27,875 nt of DNA from Metarhizobium sp964253915 (GTDB lineage: Bacteria; Pseudomonadota; Alphaproteobacteria; Rhizobiales; Rhizobiaceae). Location: the NCBI RefSeq assembly GCF_964253915.1, contig NZ_CAXUSG020000028.1:1-27875 (forward strand). Direction: 5' to 3'. Position 1 is the stretch's first letter. Each line of letters begins with the position of its first letter. This document shows, piece by piece, positions 21,612 through 27,846 of the stretch. The notes beneath the pieces are model-generated. The model worked only from the letters and a program-made list of their open reading frames with translations, did not search any database and was not told the origin of the DNA. Made by a program: the position numbers and the translations under genes.

Positions 21612-21752
21612 TCACTTCCTCTTGTCGAACCCTGTCGTGTTGCCGCTCGCGAGTTTCACCTGTTTGCCAGGCGCCGGCGCGGCGACTGCGGCGGCCTTGT
21701 CTTTCTTCGGCTTGCGGACTTCACGATTGCTGCGTGCTTGACCCTTGGCCAT
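21612..21752 (-). CDS. Tiny basic protein, MAKGQARSNRE type
   Basis: A 46-aa Lys/Arg/Ala-rich protein: MAKGQARSNREVRKPKKDKA, an Ala/Pro linker, then VKLASGNTTGFDKRK. GGGGAGA lies upstream of ATG. The opening motif recurs in small basic proteins of many alphaproteobacteria as I recall them. It could bind nucleic acid, but no function is known to me. It is easily missed by size cut-offs. Confidence 0.65.
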   Translation of the reverse strand: MAKGQARSNREVRKPKKDKAAAVAAPAPGKQVKLASGNTTGFDKRK

Positions 21753-21820
21753 GAATGTCTCCCCGTTTGTGTAATTGTCGGATGTACGGAGACGTTGCGC
21801 TCCGTTTCGGTATGCGCCAG

Positions 21821-22120
21821 TTACGCCGTAAGTAGATCAAGCACCAGGCGCCCGGCAAGCGGGCGGTTTTCGAGTGATGCGACCATAAGACGAATATGAG
21901 ATGGGTCGGACGGGACCTTTTGTACCGCCGTTCCCGCATCAAGACTGAAATTGGGAAAAACAAGGAAATTCACAATTCGCCTGGGCGCGCGCTTTTTCTC
22001 TCGCGTTGCGTCTTCGGTGAGCACTATCGAAAGGCAACGCGCTACATTCTCTCGATAACCGAAAGCGCCGGTGGAGACGAGATTGCGCGAAAGGTTTGGC
22101 GGATAGAAGTCGGAAGACAT
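21821..22120 (-). CDS. Hypothetical protein with strong ribosome binding site
   Basis: A 99-aa protein preceded by AAGGAGGG, the best Shine-Dalgarno of the region. It has a helical N-terminus (RENVARCLSIVLTEDATREK), a beta strand around RIVNFLVFPNFSL, and a C-terminal helix (IRLMVASLENRPLAGR). No family recognised and no membrane segment. The upstream 22143-22187 carries two small stem-loops (AGGGCG/CGCCCT and TCAGCGA/TCGCTGA). Confidence 0.65.
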   Translation of the reverse strand: MSSDFYPPNLSRNLVSTGAFGYRENVARCLSIVLTEDATREKKRAPRRIVNFLVFPNFSLDAGTAVQKVPSDPSHIRLMVASLENRPLAGRLVLDLLTA

Positions 22121-22270
22121 GACGCCCTCCTTCGTTGGGGCCAGGGCGTTCGCCCTGATTCAGCGATGCCCTTTAAACGGTCGCTGATTTGGGGAGAGTG
22201 CGCCTATTCGTTCGCTGGGGCAAATCATTTCGTAATTTCAGCAGGCAGAACATTCGGTACGGTCAAATTG

Positions 22271-22316
22271 AAAACACAACGAGGGAGGGACGGCCACTCA
22301 AATGCCCTCGTCGTGT
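22271..22316 (-). terminator. Rho-independent terminator of rpsU
   Basis: On the - strand ACACGACGAGGG pairs with CCCTCGTTGTGT (12 bp, one G-U), followed by TTTTC. It lies about 47 bp past the rpsU stop and ends the cold-shock operon. Confidence 0.8.
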
Positions 22317-22362
22317 CGGTCTGCAATCGGTAACCTTTGCCTGTCCCCGCCGATATGGCTGG

Positions 22363-22599
22363 TCACCGAGGGCGAACGACCTTTTTAGGAGCGGGAAGCA
22401 GACCCTCGCGCTGCAGCTTTTTTCTAGCCAGCTTGCGATGACGACGTATCGCCTCCGCCTCTTCGCGGATGCGCTTTTCGGATGGCTTTTCATACGAAGT
22501 ACGCGCACGCATTTCACGAAAAATACCTTCGCGCTGCATTCGCTTTTTCAAAACGCGAAGGGCTTGCTCGACATTGTTGTCTCTGACGAGAACCTGCAA
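22363..22599 (-). CDS. rpsU: 30S ribosomal protein S21
   Basis: A 78-aa basic protein with the S21 signature: MQVLVRDNNVEQALRVLKKR, MQREGIFREMRART, YEKPSEKRIREEAEAIRR and a Lys/Arg-rich tail. S21 sits on the platform of the 30S subunit near the anti-Shine-Dalgarno region and helps initiation. It is slightly longer than the E. coli protein, as usual in rhizobia. It is the last gene of the cspA - ORF - rpsU operon, an arrangement described as a cold-shock operon in Sinorhizobium meliloti. Rhizobia often carry more than one rpsU, so this may be the cold-adapted copy. Confidence 0.95.
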   Translation of the reverse strand: MQVLVRDNNVEQALRVLKKRMQREGIFREMRARTSYEKPSEKRIREEAEAIRRHRKLARKKLQREGLLPAPKKVVRPR

Positions 22600-22625
22600 A
22601 ATATCTCCTGACGCAGCATCGGCTG

Positions 22626-22916
22626 CTATTTCCTGATCCTGATTGCGTTTGGATTAATCCAGTTCGACGTGGCTCCGAGAGACGCCGCGTTTTCCGCATC
22701 CTGGGGGCGTGCAGTTGACGCTTCGGCGTCGATGTCATCGTGCGCTATGTTTCGCTCGAAATTCTCGTTCTGAAACCGCACTCTGTATTGCGGCGACAAA
22801 CCCTGAGTCTCTGGCAGGACCGACGTGATCCGGCCGGCACCATCAGGATGAACGCTGCCGAGCACACCGGCCTTCAGGACGATTGTGTCGCCCGATCTGT
22901 ATCGGATCTTGCGCAT
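22626..22916 (-). CDS. Conserved ORF of the cold-shock operon
   Basis: A 96-aa protein starting MRKIRYRSGDTIVLKAGVLG. The first 55 residues form a small beta-barrel-like domain (GDTIVLKAG, GRITSVLPET, YRVRFQNENFERNI), reminiscent of SH3-like folds. The tail is Ala/Asp-rich and ends WINPNAIRIRK. GGGAG precedes the start. Homologues sit between cspA and rpsU in other rhizobia, the 'ORF2' position of the S. meliloti cold-shock operon. A nucleic-acid or ribosome-related role is only an inference from context. Confidence 0.8.
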   Translation of the reverse strand: MRKIRYRSGDTIVLKAGVLGSVHPDGAGRITSVLPETQGLSPQYRVRFQNENFERNIAHDDIDAEASTARPQDAENAASLGATSNWINPNAIRIRK

Positions 22917-22935
22917 CGGGGGCTCCCATTGCCGT

Positions 22936-22967
22936 AAAAAACAAAAGGCCGGGCTTTACCCCGACCT
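22936..22967 (-). terminator. Terminator between cspA and the downstream operon genes
   Basis: On the - strand AGGTCGGG pairs with CCCGGCCT (8 bp, one G-U), loop GTAAAG-like, followed by TTTTGTTTTTT with the stem's last T. Only 20 bp separate it from the next start codon, leaving no room for a full promoter, so expression of the distal genes probably depends on read-through. Confidence 0.8.
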
Positions 22968-22989
22968 CTCACCATCACTCAGCTTTGCT

Positions 22990-23007
22990 GCCAGTACATC
23001 CGTGGTC
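22990..23007 (-). repeat. 18-bp repeat, copy in the cspA 3' UTR
   Basis: The - strand reads GACCACGGATGTACTGGC. An exact second copy lies at 24065-24082 on the same strand. This copy sits between the cspA stop and its terminator. Confidence 0.85.
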
Positions 23008-23026
23008 AGCGTCAGCGAATGACAAA

Positions 23027-23236
23027 TTAAGCCGCCTGCAGATTATCGGCGGAATTCTTGCCCGACTTGCGGTCCTGCACGATGTCGTAGCGGATCTTCT
23101 GACCATCGTTAAGCGAACGCATGCCAGCGCGCTCCACGGCCGAGATGTGAACAAACACATCCGTGCTACCATTGTCAGGTTGAATAAAGCCGAAGCCCTT
23201 GGTGGTATTGAACCACTTTACAGTACCAGTGTTCAT
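23027..23236 (-). CDS. cspA: Cold shock protein CspA family
   Basis: A 69-aa CSD protein: MNTGTVKWFNTTKGFGFIQP contains RNP-1 (KGFGFI), and DVFVHIS is RNP-2. The rest (KIRYDIVQDRKSGKNSADNL) completes the five-stranded OB fold. Such proteins bind ssRNA/ssDNA, melt RNA secondary structure and can act as antiterminators. GAAAGGAAAT precedes the start. The leader of about 125 nt is of the length typical for cold-inducible csp mRNAs. First gene of the cspA - ORF - rpsU operon. Confidence 0.97.
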   Translation of the reverse strand: MNTGTVKWFNTTKGFGFIQPDNGSTDVFVHISAVERAGMRSLNDGQKIRYDIVQDRKSGKNSADNLQAA

Positions 23237-23368
23237 AACGATTTCCTTTCAAAGCAATCGTTGAGGTTCCCGCGATTTCTTGCAGGATTAAGATCGATAA
23301 TTTGAGAGGGAAATCCAACAGGAGCTCTGGCTCCAGAAACGACGTCACAAGCAATGGTCGATGAAGCA

Positions 23369-23396
23369 TATATATACACAACATCTGATTTTGCAA
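23369..23396 (-). promoter_or_regulatory. Probable cspA promoter with long leader
   Basis: On the - strand TTGCAA (23396-23391) and a TATATA run at about 23375-23369, spacer 14-18 depending on register. The expected start is near 23362, giving a leader of about 125 nt. Cold-shock mRNAs commonly have long structured leaders controlling stability and translation. Confidence 0.5.
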
Positions 23397-24025
23397 TGAG
23401 CAACGGGGTTTTTATTAATTTTTTGGTCGCATCTGCCCTAACGCGCTGGTTTCGCAGCAATGTATTTTAGCACAGCGCTCGTTACTCAGCGTCGGGTGCT
23501 TTTTTTGAAATGCCATGTCCAATTTGAGCGGCGGTCATCTGATAATACAGATGATTTACAGTTCAATCGACAGCCGGCAACCCCGCCAACATCTGGACCT
23601 CCGGCCTACGCTTCTGGAGCGGGACAAGAGGGGTATCAGTTCAATTGAGACCCTTGGCGGCGAACAGGAGTTGGCGGCCTTTCCGGGCCTAGTCCCTATC
23701 GCGCAGATAACCGCTCCCGCCCGGTTTCTGAATTGCTGTAACAGCAACGCGGCGAAGTCTAGGCCGGAGAGGGCATCGTTAGAAACGAGACCCTCCCCCC
23801 CTTGAGGTAGGGGCAGATCGGCGCCGGTAATGGACGGGAGGCGAGCGCGTACAGAACCGAAGGAGCCAAATCCGAAACGGTTTCGGATTTGTCCCAAGCC
23901 GCTTGTACTCCCTCGGGTCCCCTAAAATAACGCGCGCCACCGTGGCGCAAACCTCAATCCCACGATCTGCGTGCCATACGGCGAATAACTGGACGAATTT
24001 GTCCAGTTCGAACCGGCGCAAATGG
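23397..24025. other. Gene-poor stretch with inverted repeats
   Basis: No convincing gene is seen. At 23766-23830 nested palindromes (GAGGG/CCCTC around CGTT/AACG, then CCCCCCCTTGAGGTAGGGG) recall the RIME-type intergenic mosaic elements of rhizobia, but degenerate. Perfect inverted repeats follow: AAATCCGAAAC/GTTTCGGATTT at 23868-23890, GCGCCAC/GTGGCGC at 23934-23948 and AACTGGAC/GTCCAGTT at 23987-24008. Overlapping open frames here run through these structures and have no ribosome binding sites. Confidence 0.45.
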
Positions 24026-24052
24026 AAAAGGCCAGCCACATGGGCCGGCCTT
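24024..24052 (-). terminator. Terminator of the candidate small RNA
   Basis: On the - strand AAGGCCGGCC pairs with GGCTGGCCTT (10 bp, one G-U), 5-nt loop CATGT, followed by two more T residues and CC. The T tract is short. Confidence 0.6.
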
Positions 24053-24096
24053 CATTACGTGGGCGCCAGTACATCCGTGGTCGCCGACGTGGGGGT
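24026..24096 (-). ncRNA. Candidate ~70-nt small RNA sharing a segment with cspA 3' UTR
   Basis: The - strand has a sigma-70-like promoter (24131-24103), a predicted start near 24096, the 18-nt repeat GACCACGGATGTACTGGC at 24082-24065, and a terminator at 24052-24024. No reading frame with a ribosome binding site fits. The order repeat-then-terminator is the same as downstream of cspA. It could be an independent trans-acting RNA or the relic of a duplicated csp 3' end. Confidence 0.45.
24065..24082 (-). repeat. 18-bp repeat, copy in the candidate small RNA
   Basis: Exact copy of the segment at 22990-23007 in the same orientation. Flanking bases differ on both sides, so the identity is confined to these 18 positions. 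Confidence 0.85.
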
Positions 24097-24102
24097 AGGC
24101 GC

Positions 24103-24131
24103 AACATAGTGCTTTATAAGCAATCGATCAA
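24103..24131 (-). promoter_or_regulatory. Sigma-70-like promoter of the candidate small RNA
   Basis: On the - strand TTGATC (24131-24126), 17-nt spacer, TATGTT (24108-24103). Both hexamers match the consensus at four of six positions and the spacing is ideal. Confidence 0.45.
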
Positions 24132-24339
24132 CCTTTTGTGTCTGCGACAAAATTCGCCACATCTGATGAATGTGAAGCGGAAAAGCACAACTGCATAAAA
24201 TGCAATTTAATCAGTATAGGCGATCAAAATACTTGGTGTGCTTTATGGGCGTTGCGATACGCAGCGCGCAAATGACAGGGCGCGGTTTTCGGCATGACGC
24301 CGCTCTTCATTCAAGATGTTGTTCAAATCGAGAGAAAAC

Positions 24340-25251
24340 ATGCCGCTTAATATCAATACGAACATTCCCACTTTAATCGCCCAACGCAATCTGTCGAAAA
24401 CGAGCAATCTTCTCGCTAACGCCGCGAGCAGATTGTCGTCTGGACTGCAGATCAGAAACGACGCGGCATCTGTTGCGATGCCGTCTCAGCAACAGTCGTC
24501 CATGCAATCGGTATCAGCTGCGTATGGCGCGGTCTTAAGCAAAACAAACATGGCAACCCTCATGGAGGGCGCGCTGTCTTCGACTGCAGACATGTTGCAG
24601 CTACTGGTAGGACTGGCTCAGCAGGTATCCTACGAAACCCTGAGTGCTGACCATAAACAGAGCATCGGCCAAGAGTTTTCGAAGGTAAAGGCATCTATCG
24701 GGTCTATTTCAACGAACGCCTCGTTTAATGGCATCAAGCTGCTAGACTCTTCGGGAACGACGCCAGGGATCGAGACTTACAGTGACCCCTCCCTCGCCGC
24801 GGCCCAGGGCGGGACCGCGGAGATCGACTTGAGCAAGACTACCCTCCACAGCAGCACCAAAGCTGAGGACGGCATCCTGACTCGTTCCTATGGCGATTAC
24901 CACTTGCTGTCGTCGGGCGATACACCGGCATCGTCCAAGGAGATGGAAATTACCGCGGAGACGACCACCGATGAAGCTGTTGCCATGCTAAGCGCCCTGA
25001 AAAGCATGATCGGCGGCGTCAGCTCAGCGCGAGCAGAAGTTGGCACATTTCAATCCGAACTAAATTACGACATACAAAGCCTGGGTCTCAAAGTTGAAGC
25101 GCTTTCTCAGTCACGAAACAGCATCATGGACATCGATGTAGCGACGGAAACGGCCAATCTTTCAATAGCCCAAATTCGCCAGCAGGCGAGCGTGTCGATC
25201 CTGAGCCGGACCAACGAAAACGCTGTCTTCTTGCGCGGTCTGCTGCGCTGA
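24340..25251 (+). CDS. Divergent short flagellin
   Basis: A 303-aa protein starting MPLNINTNIPTLIAQRNLSK at ATG 24340 with GAGAG upstream. It has the flagellin N-domain helices (NLLANAASRLSSGLQIRNDA, MEGALSSTADMLQLLVGLAQ, SIGSISTNASFNGIKLLDSS) and the C-terminal D0 helix (MDIDVATETANLSIAQIRQQ, then ASVSILSRTNENAVFLRGLL). Flagellin polymerises into the filament after export by the flagellar type III system. The usual 'DDAAGLAI' segment is altered to NDAASVAM, and the variable centre is short; main rhizobial flagellins are about 320-430 aa. No other flagellar gene is nearby, so this is an orphan, possibly minor, filament subunit. Confidence 0.9.
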   Translation: MPLNINTNIPTLIAQRNLSKTSNLLANAASRLSSGLQIRNDAASVAMPSQQQSSMQSVSAAYGAVLSKTNMATLMEGALSSTADMLQLLVGLAQQVSYETLSADHKQSIGQEFSKVKASIGSISTNASFNGIKLLDSSGTTPGIETYSDPSLAAAQGGTAEIDLSKTTLHSSTKAEDGILTRSYGDYHLLSSGDTPASSKEMEITAETTTDEAVAMLSALKSMIGGVSSARAEVGTFQSELNYDIQSLGLKVEALSQSRNSIMDIDVATETANLSIAQIRQQASVSILSRTNENAVFLRGLLR

Positions 25252-25257
25252 ACATAT

Positions 25258-25290
25258 TGACGAGTGCGTGCACATATCGCGCACTCGTCA
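25258..25290 (+). terminator. Stem-loop after the flagellin gene
   Basis: TGACGAGTGCG (25258-25268) pairs perfectly with CGCACTCGTCA (25280-25290), 11-nt loop, 6 bp past the stop. No T tract follows. It probably acts as transcript 3'-end stabiliser or imperfect terminator. Confidence 0.6.
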
Positions 25291-25400
25291 CGCTCCTGAA
25301 AATGCCTGTTACCCGATCTTTGGGATCGGTCTGGAGATGGAGACACCGCCAGAGCAGCGAAAGATAGACTAACGGAGCGACCGCCTGCTTCAGTTGCACA

Positions 25401-25553
25401 TCACAGATCTAGTTCTTCGGCAATGGCAATGATGGCTTCTGCCGCTTGCATTTCGCGCCAGCCGGCCTCCGTCGCCATATCGACAAGGCGGTGAATGTGT
25501 TCTTCAATCCATTCCTGGCAGTTCAAGGCAGCATCGTTATTGGGTGCTGGCAA
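25401..25553 (-). CDS. Tiny helical protein with TTG start
   Basis: A 50-aa product from TTG 25553 (AGGAG about 10 nt upstream): MPAPNNDAALNCQEWIEEHI, then HRLVDMATEAGWREMQAAEA, ending IAIAEELDL. It is all helical and well-formed, with a complete stop at 25401. No ATG is available upstream in frame. Third gene of the response-regulator operon. Function unknown. Confidence 0.55.
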   Translation of the reverse strand: MPAPNNDAALNCQEWIEEHIHRLVDMATEAGWREMQAAEAIIAIAEELDL

Positions 25554-25615
25554 TGGCGATTTACTCCTGAATTCAGGTCAGATCCCTACGCCGACTTCCG
25601 GCCAAGTCGCTGCTG

Positions 25616-25810
25616 TTAAGGGAAGTGTCTGCCCGCTTCCTCAAGCTTGGCTTTGTCATGCACGCCTTGCGAATGCATCTGGAGCAACAAAACATGAAGC
25701 GCCTTAGCGGCCTCTGAATTCAAACTTAGGCCTTTTCCCGCGCAGATCTCTTCGTGAAGCTTATCTAAATCAGCAATATGAATGATGCTGGAGGTCGTTT
25801 CATCTGCCAT
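25616..25810 (-). CDS. Hypothetical small protein in response-regulator operon
   Basis: A 64-aa protein preceded by TAAGGA. It is mostly helical (IADLDKLHEEICAGKGLSLN, SEAAKALHVLLLQMHSQGVH) and lacks membrane segments. It starts 24 bp after the response-regulator stop, so co-transcription is likely. Not recognised. Confidence 0.65.
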   Translation of the reverse strand: MADETTSSIIHIADLDKLHEEICAGKGLSLNSEAAKALHVLLLQMHSQGVHDKAKLEEAGRHFP

Positions 25811-25834
25811 TCAAATTTCCTTATCGGTTGAAGG

Positions 25835-26209
25835 TCACGCGGCCAAAAGTTCATTCACCGACTTTACGAGCTGTTCCAATCTGTAGGGCTTGGGAAAGAA
25901 CTTTGCTTTCTCTGGAAGCTCGAAAGCGGATGGGCTTACAAACCCTGACGTGACTACGATCCGAACGTTCGGCCAACGCTCAGTCACAATCCTCGCTAAG
26001 CCAAGGCCGTCCATTGAGCCTGGCATTCTCACATCAGTCACAATTAAGTCGACATCGCATTGATGGTGCAGAATTTCCAGAGCTGCATCTGCGCTTTCCG
26101 CTTCGAGCACCGTGTGCCCTTCGGCTTCTAAAACGTACACGGCGTCCATACGGATCAGCGCCTCATCTTCAACGACCATAACGACCGCCGGTCGCTCATC
26201 TAAACTCAT
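25835..26209 (-). CDS. Single-domain response regulator
   Basis: A 124-aa CheY-like receiver with no output domain. The acidic pocket is E14/D15 (VVEDEALIR), the phospho-acceptor D59 (IVTDVRMPG), the switch T87/S88 (VVTSGF) and the conserved Lys K107 (FFPKPY). AGGAAG lies upstream of ATG. Such receivers act as phosphorelay intermediates or control partner proteins by contact. No histidine kinase is encoded nearby, so its partner is elsewhere. In Rhizobiales similar receivers often work with HWE/HisKA_2 kinases in stress signalling; that link is inference. Confidence 0.92.
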   Translation of the reverse strand: MSLDERPAVVMVVEDEALIRMDAVYVLEAEGHTVLEAESADAALEILHHQCDVDLIVTDVRMPGSMDGLGLARIVTERWPNVRIVVTSGFVSPSAFELPEKAKFFPKPYRLEQLVKSVNELLAA

Positions 26210-26398
26210 ATGCGCTTCCTGCCCAAAACGATAAGCTGTTAGATTTCAGCATGTAGTGCGGGAAAAGCTGTTAGCCAGTGAGGTCTTTGACGCGAAACGG
26301 CCCTTTGCCAATTCAAAGCCAACATTTCGGCAGCAATCGTAACGGCCCATTAAGCATATGCTGATGCCATCTACGCATGGAATACGGAGCGGCAGTCT

Positions 26399-26743
26399 TT
26401 GAGTAACGTGACTTCATTCGTGAACGAGCTTGTTCGCGCCGCCAATGAGGTTGGCACTCTAACGGATAGCGAAGCAGAAAGGCTTTTGGATCGAGCCGTG
26501 CGGTCCATTCTGGAAATGCGTGAAGAGGTTGGCATCCCGCCAAGCAATTCGAGTGCCGATGCCGTTCTCATTGTTCAAGCTGTCGCCAGGTCGGTTAACG
26601 GAGGTAATCGGTCAAACGAAAAAGTTCGCGCCGCTCTTCTCGACGCGGCCGGCATGATCCGTGACCTTCGTATTGTCATCGCTGAGAGCGTTCAATTGGT
26701 TCTCCGCGCTCCCCGAAGCGCTGACAATGACCAACAACGCTAA
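26399..26743 (+). CDS. Hypothetical helical protein
   Basis: A 114-aa protein from TTG 26399 with GGAG about 9 nt upstream; GTG 26408 is an alternative. It is all helical (SFVNELVRAANEVGTLTDSE, AERLLDRAVRSILEMREEV, VRAALLDAAGMIRDLRIV). No family recognised. It precedes the ligase gene by 62 bp on the same strand, but co-transcription is uncertain. Confidence 0.6.
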   Translation: MSNVTSFVNELVRAANEVGTLTDSEAERLLDRAVRSILEMREEVGIPPSNSSADAVLIVQAVARSVNGGNRSNEKVRAALLDAAGMIRDLRIVIAESVQLVLRAPRSADNDQQR

Positions 26744-26805
26744 AGCCCATATTGACCCGCGCCAAATCTCACGGGCTGTTAAGGTTTTGCTGATGCAATG
26801 CCATC

Positions 26806-27846
26806 ATGGCAAAGCCTCCGAAGACACCCCGCTCTAAACCTCTCCTGCGAGAAACAGACGCGCCGCTCCGGGGGCGTGCCCGACGCCCACGCGACCCGCG
26901 GCAGCCTCAGCTTCCCCTAGACCCTATGCCGGAACGGATTGAGCCAGCCCTTGCCCTGCTTGTCGATCGGCCGCCGGTCGGTCCAGATTGGGCATTCGAA
27001 ATCAAATGGGACGGCTACCGTCTGGCCGTTCATGTTGAGCTCGACGGTGTGCGGATAATCACCCGCGGCGGCCATGACTGGACGCATCGCTTTCCTGCAA
27101 TTGCTGAGGCGGCCAAAGCTTTCGGCACTACCATCATTCTGGATGGGGAAGCCGTCGTTCTCGATGAGCAAGGCCGGTCAGATTTCGGCGCCCTGCAAAA
27201 AGCCTTGGGTGGCCCGGGCGGCAAGCGCAGCGCAAGCGAAGCAATCTTCTATGCCTTCGATATCCTGTATTTCGATGGGCACGACCTGACACGCATGGAC
27301 CTCGAAGAACGCCGGCAGATCCTTGAGGGGCTGATCGATGCCGATGGCACGATCCGGCTTTCGGAGGAGATTGACGGCGATGGCGAAGACCTGCTGGCCG
27401 GCGCCTGTGAGCTTGGCCTTGAAGGCATCATCGCCAAGCATCGGGGGAAGCCGTATACGCCTGGCCGCAACGGCGACTGGCGCAAGATCAAATGCGTCCA
27501 GAGTGAAAGCTTCATGGTCGTGGGGTACGAGCCTTCGAAGATCGCCCGCGGCGGTATCGGCAGCCTCCTGCTGGCTGCGCGCCGTGGCCACGACTGGGTT
27601 TATGTCGGCAACGTCGGGACCGGCTTCAAAGAGCAGGACGGGCTCTATCTCCGCAAGACCCTCGACAAGCTGAAAACCAAACGCCCACCCGTCGCGGCAG
27701 AAAGCAAAGGCGCCGTCTTCGCCCAGCCGACGCTTATAGCGGAGATAGAGTTTCGAGGCTGGACGAGTGACCAGAAGCTACGGCATGCTTCCTACAAGGG
27801 CTTGCTGGAGGTGCAGGACAATGCGGCGGTGTTCGAATTGGAATAG
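26806..27846 (+). CDS. ATP-dependent DNA ligase, stand-alone LigD-type ligase domain
   Basis: A 346-aa ligase with all nucleotidyltransferase motifs: motif I EIKWDGYR with K67 as the AMP-accepting lysine, motif III LDGEAV (112-117), IIIa FYAFDILY (148-155), IV EGIIAKH (206-212), V WRKIKC (225-230), then an OB fold (231-346). A basic, Pro-rich N-terminus of about 40 residues precedes it. It seals nicks using ATP. Sequence type is that of the LigD ligase domain of bacterial NHEJ, but the polymerase and phosphoesterase domains are absent, and no ku gene is in the window. Rhizobia carry several LigD-like genes, so this may be an accessory repair ligase. Confidence 0.92.
   Translation: MAKPPKTPRSKPLLRETDAPLRGRARRPRDPRQPQLPLDPMPERIEPALALLVDRPPVGPDWAFEIKWDGYRLAVHVELDGVRIITRGGHDWTHRFPAIAEAAKAFGTTIILDGEAVVLDEQGRSDFGALQKALGGPGGKRSASEAIFYAFDILYFDGHDLTRMDLEERRQILEGLIDADGTIRLSEEIDGDGEDLLAGACELGLEGIIAKHRGKPYTPGRNGDWRKIKCVQSESFMVVGYEPSKIARGGIGSLLLAARRGHDWVYVGNVGTGFKEQDGLYLRKTLDKLKTKRPPVAAESKGAVFAQPTLIAEIEFRGWTSDQKLRHASYKGLLEVQDNAAVFELE

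Noticed and set aside
23515..23805. 96-aa + strand frame in the gap upstream of cspA
   Set aside because: It ends in the palindromic repeat region and has no ribosome binding site; its product resembles repeat-derived low-complexity sequence.
23779..24039. 86-aa - strand frame (MAGLFHLRRFELDKF...)
   Set aside because: Its start lies in the loop of the terminator stem at 24028-24052 and it runs into the RIME-like palindromes. Parts look protein-like, so a decayed gene remains possible, but support is too weak.
24230..24260. Possible sigma-54 promoter before flagellin
   Set aside because: TGGTGTGC ... TTGC is only superficially similar; the GG/GC elements and spacing do not fit the TGGCAC-N5-TTGC consensus.
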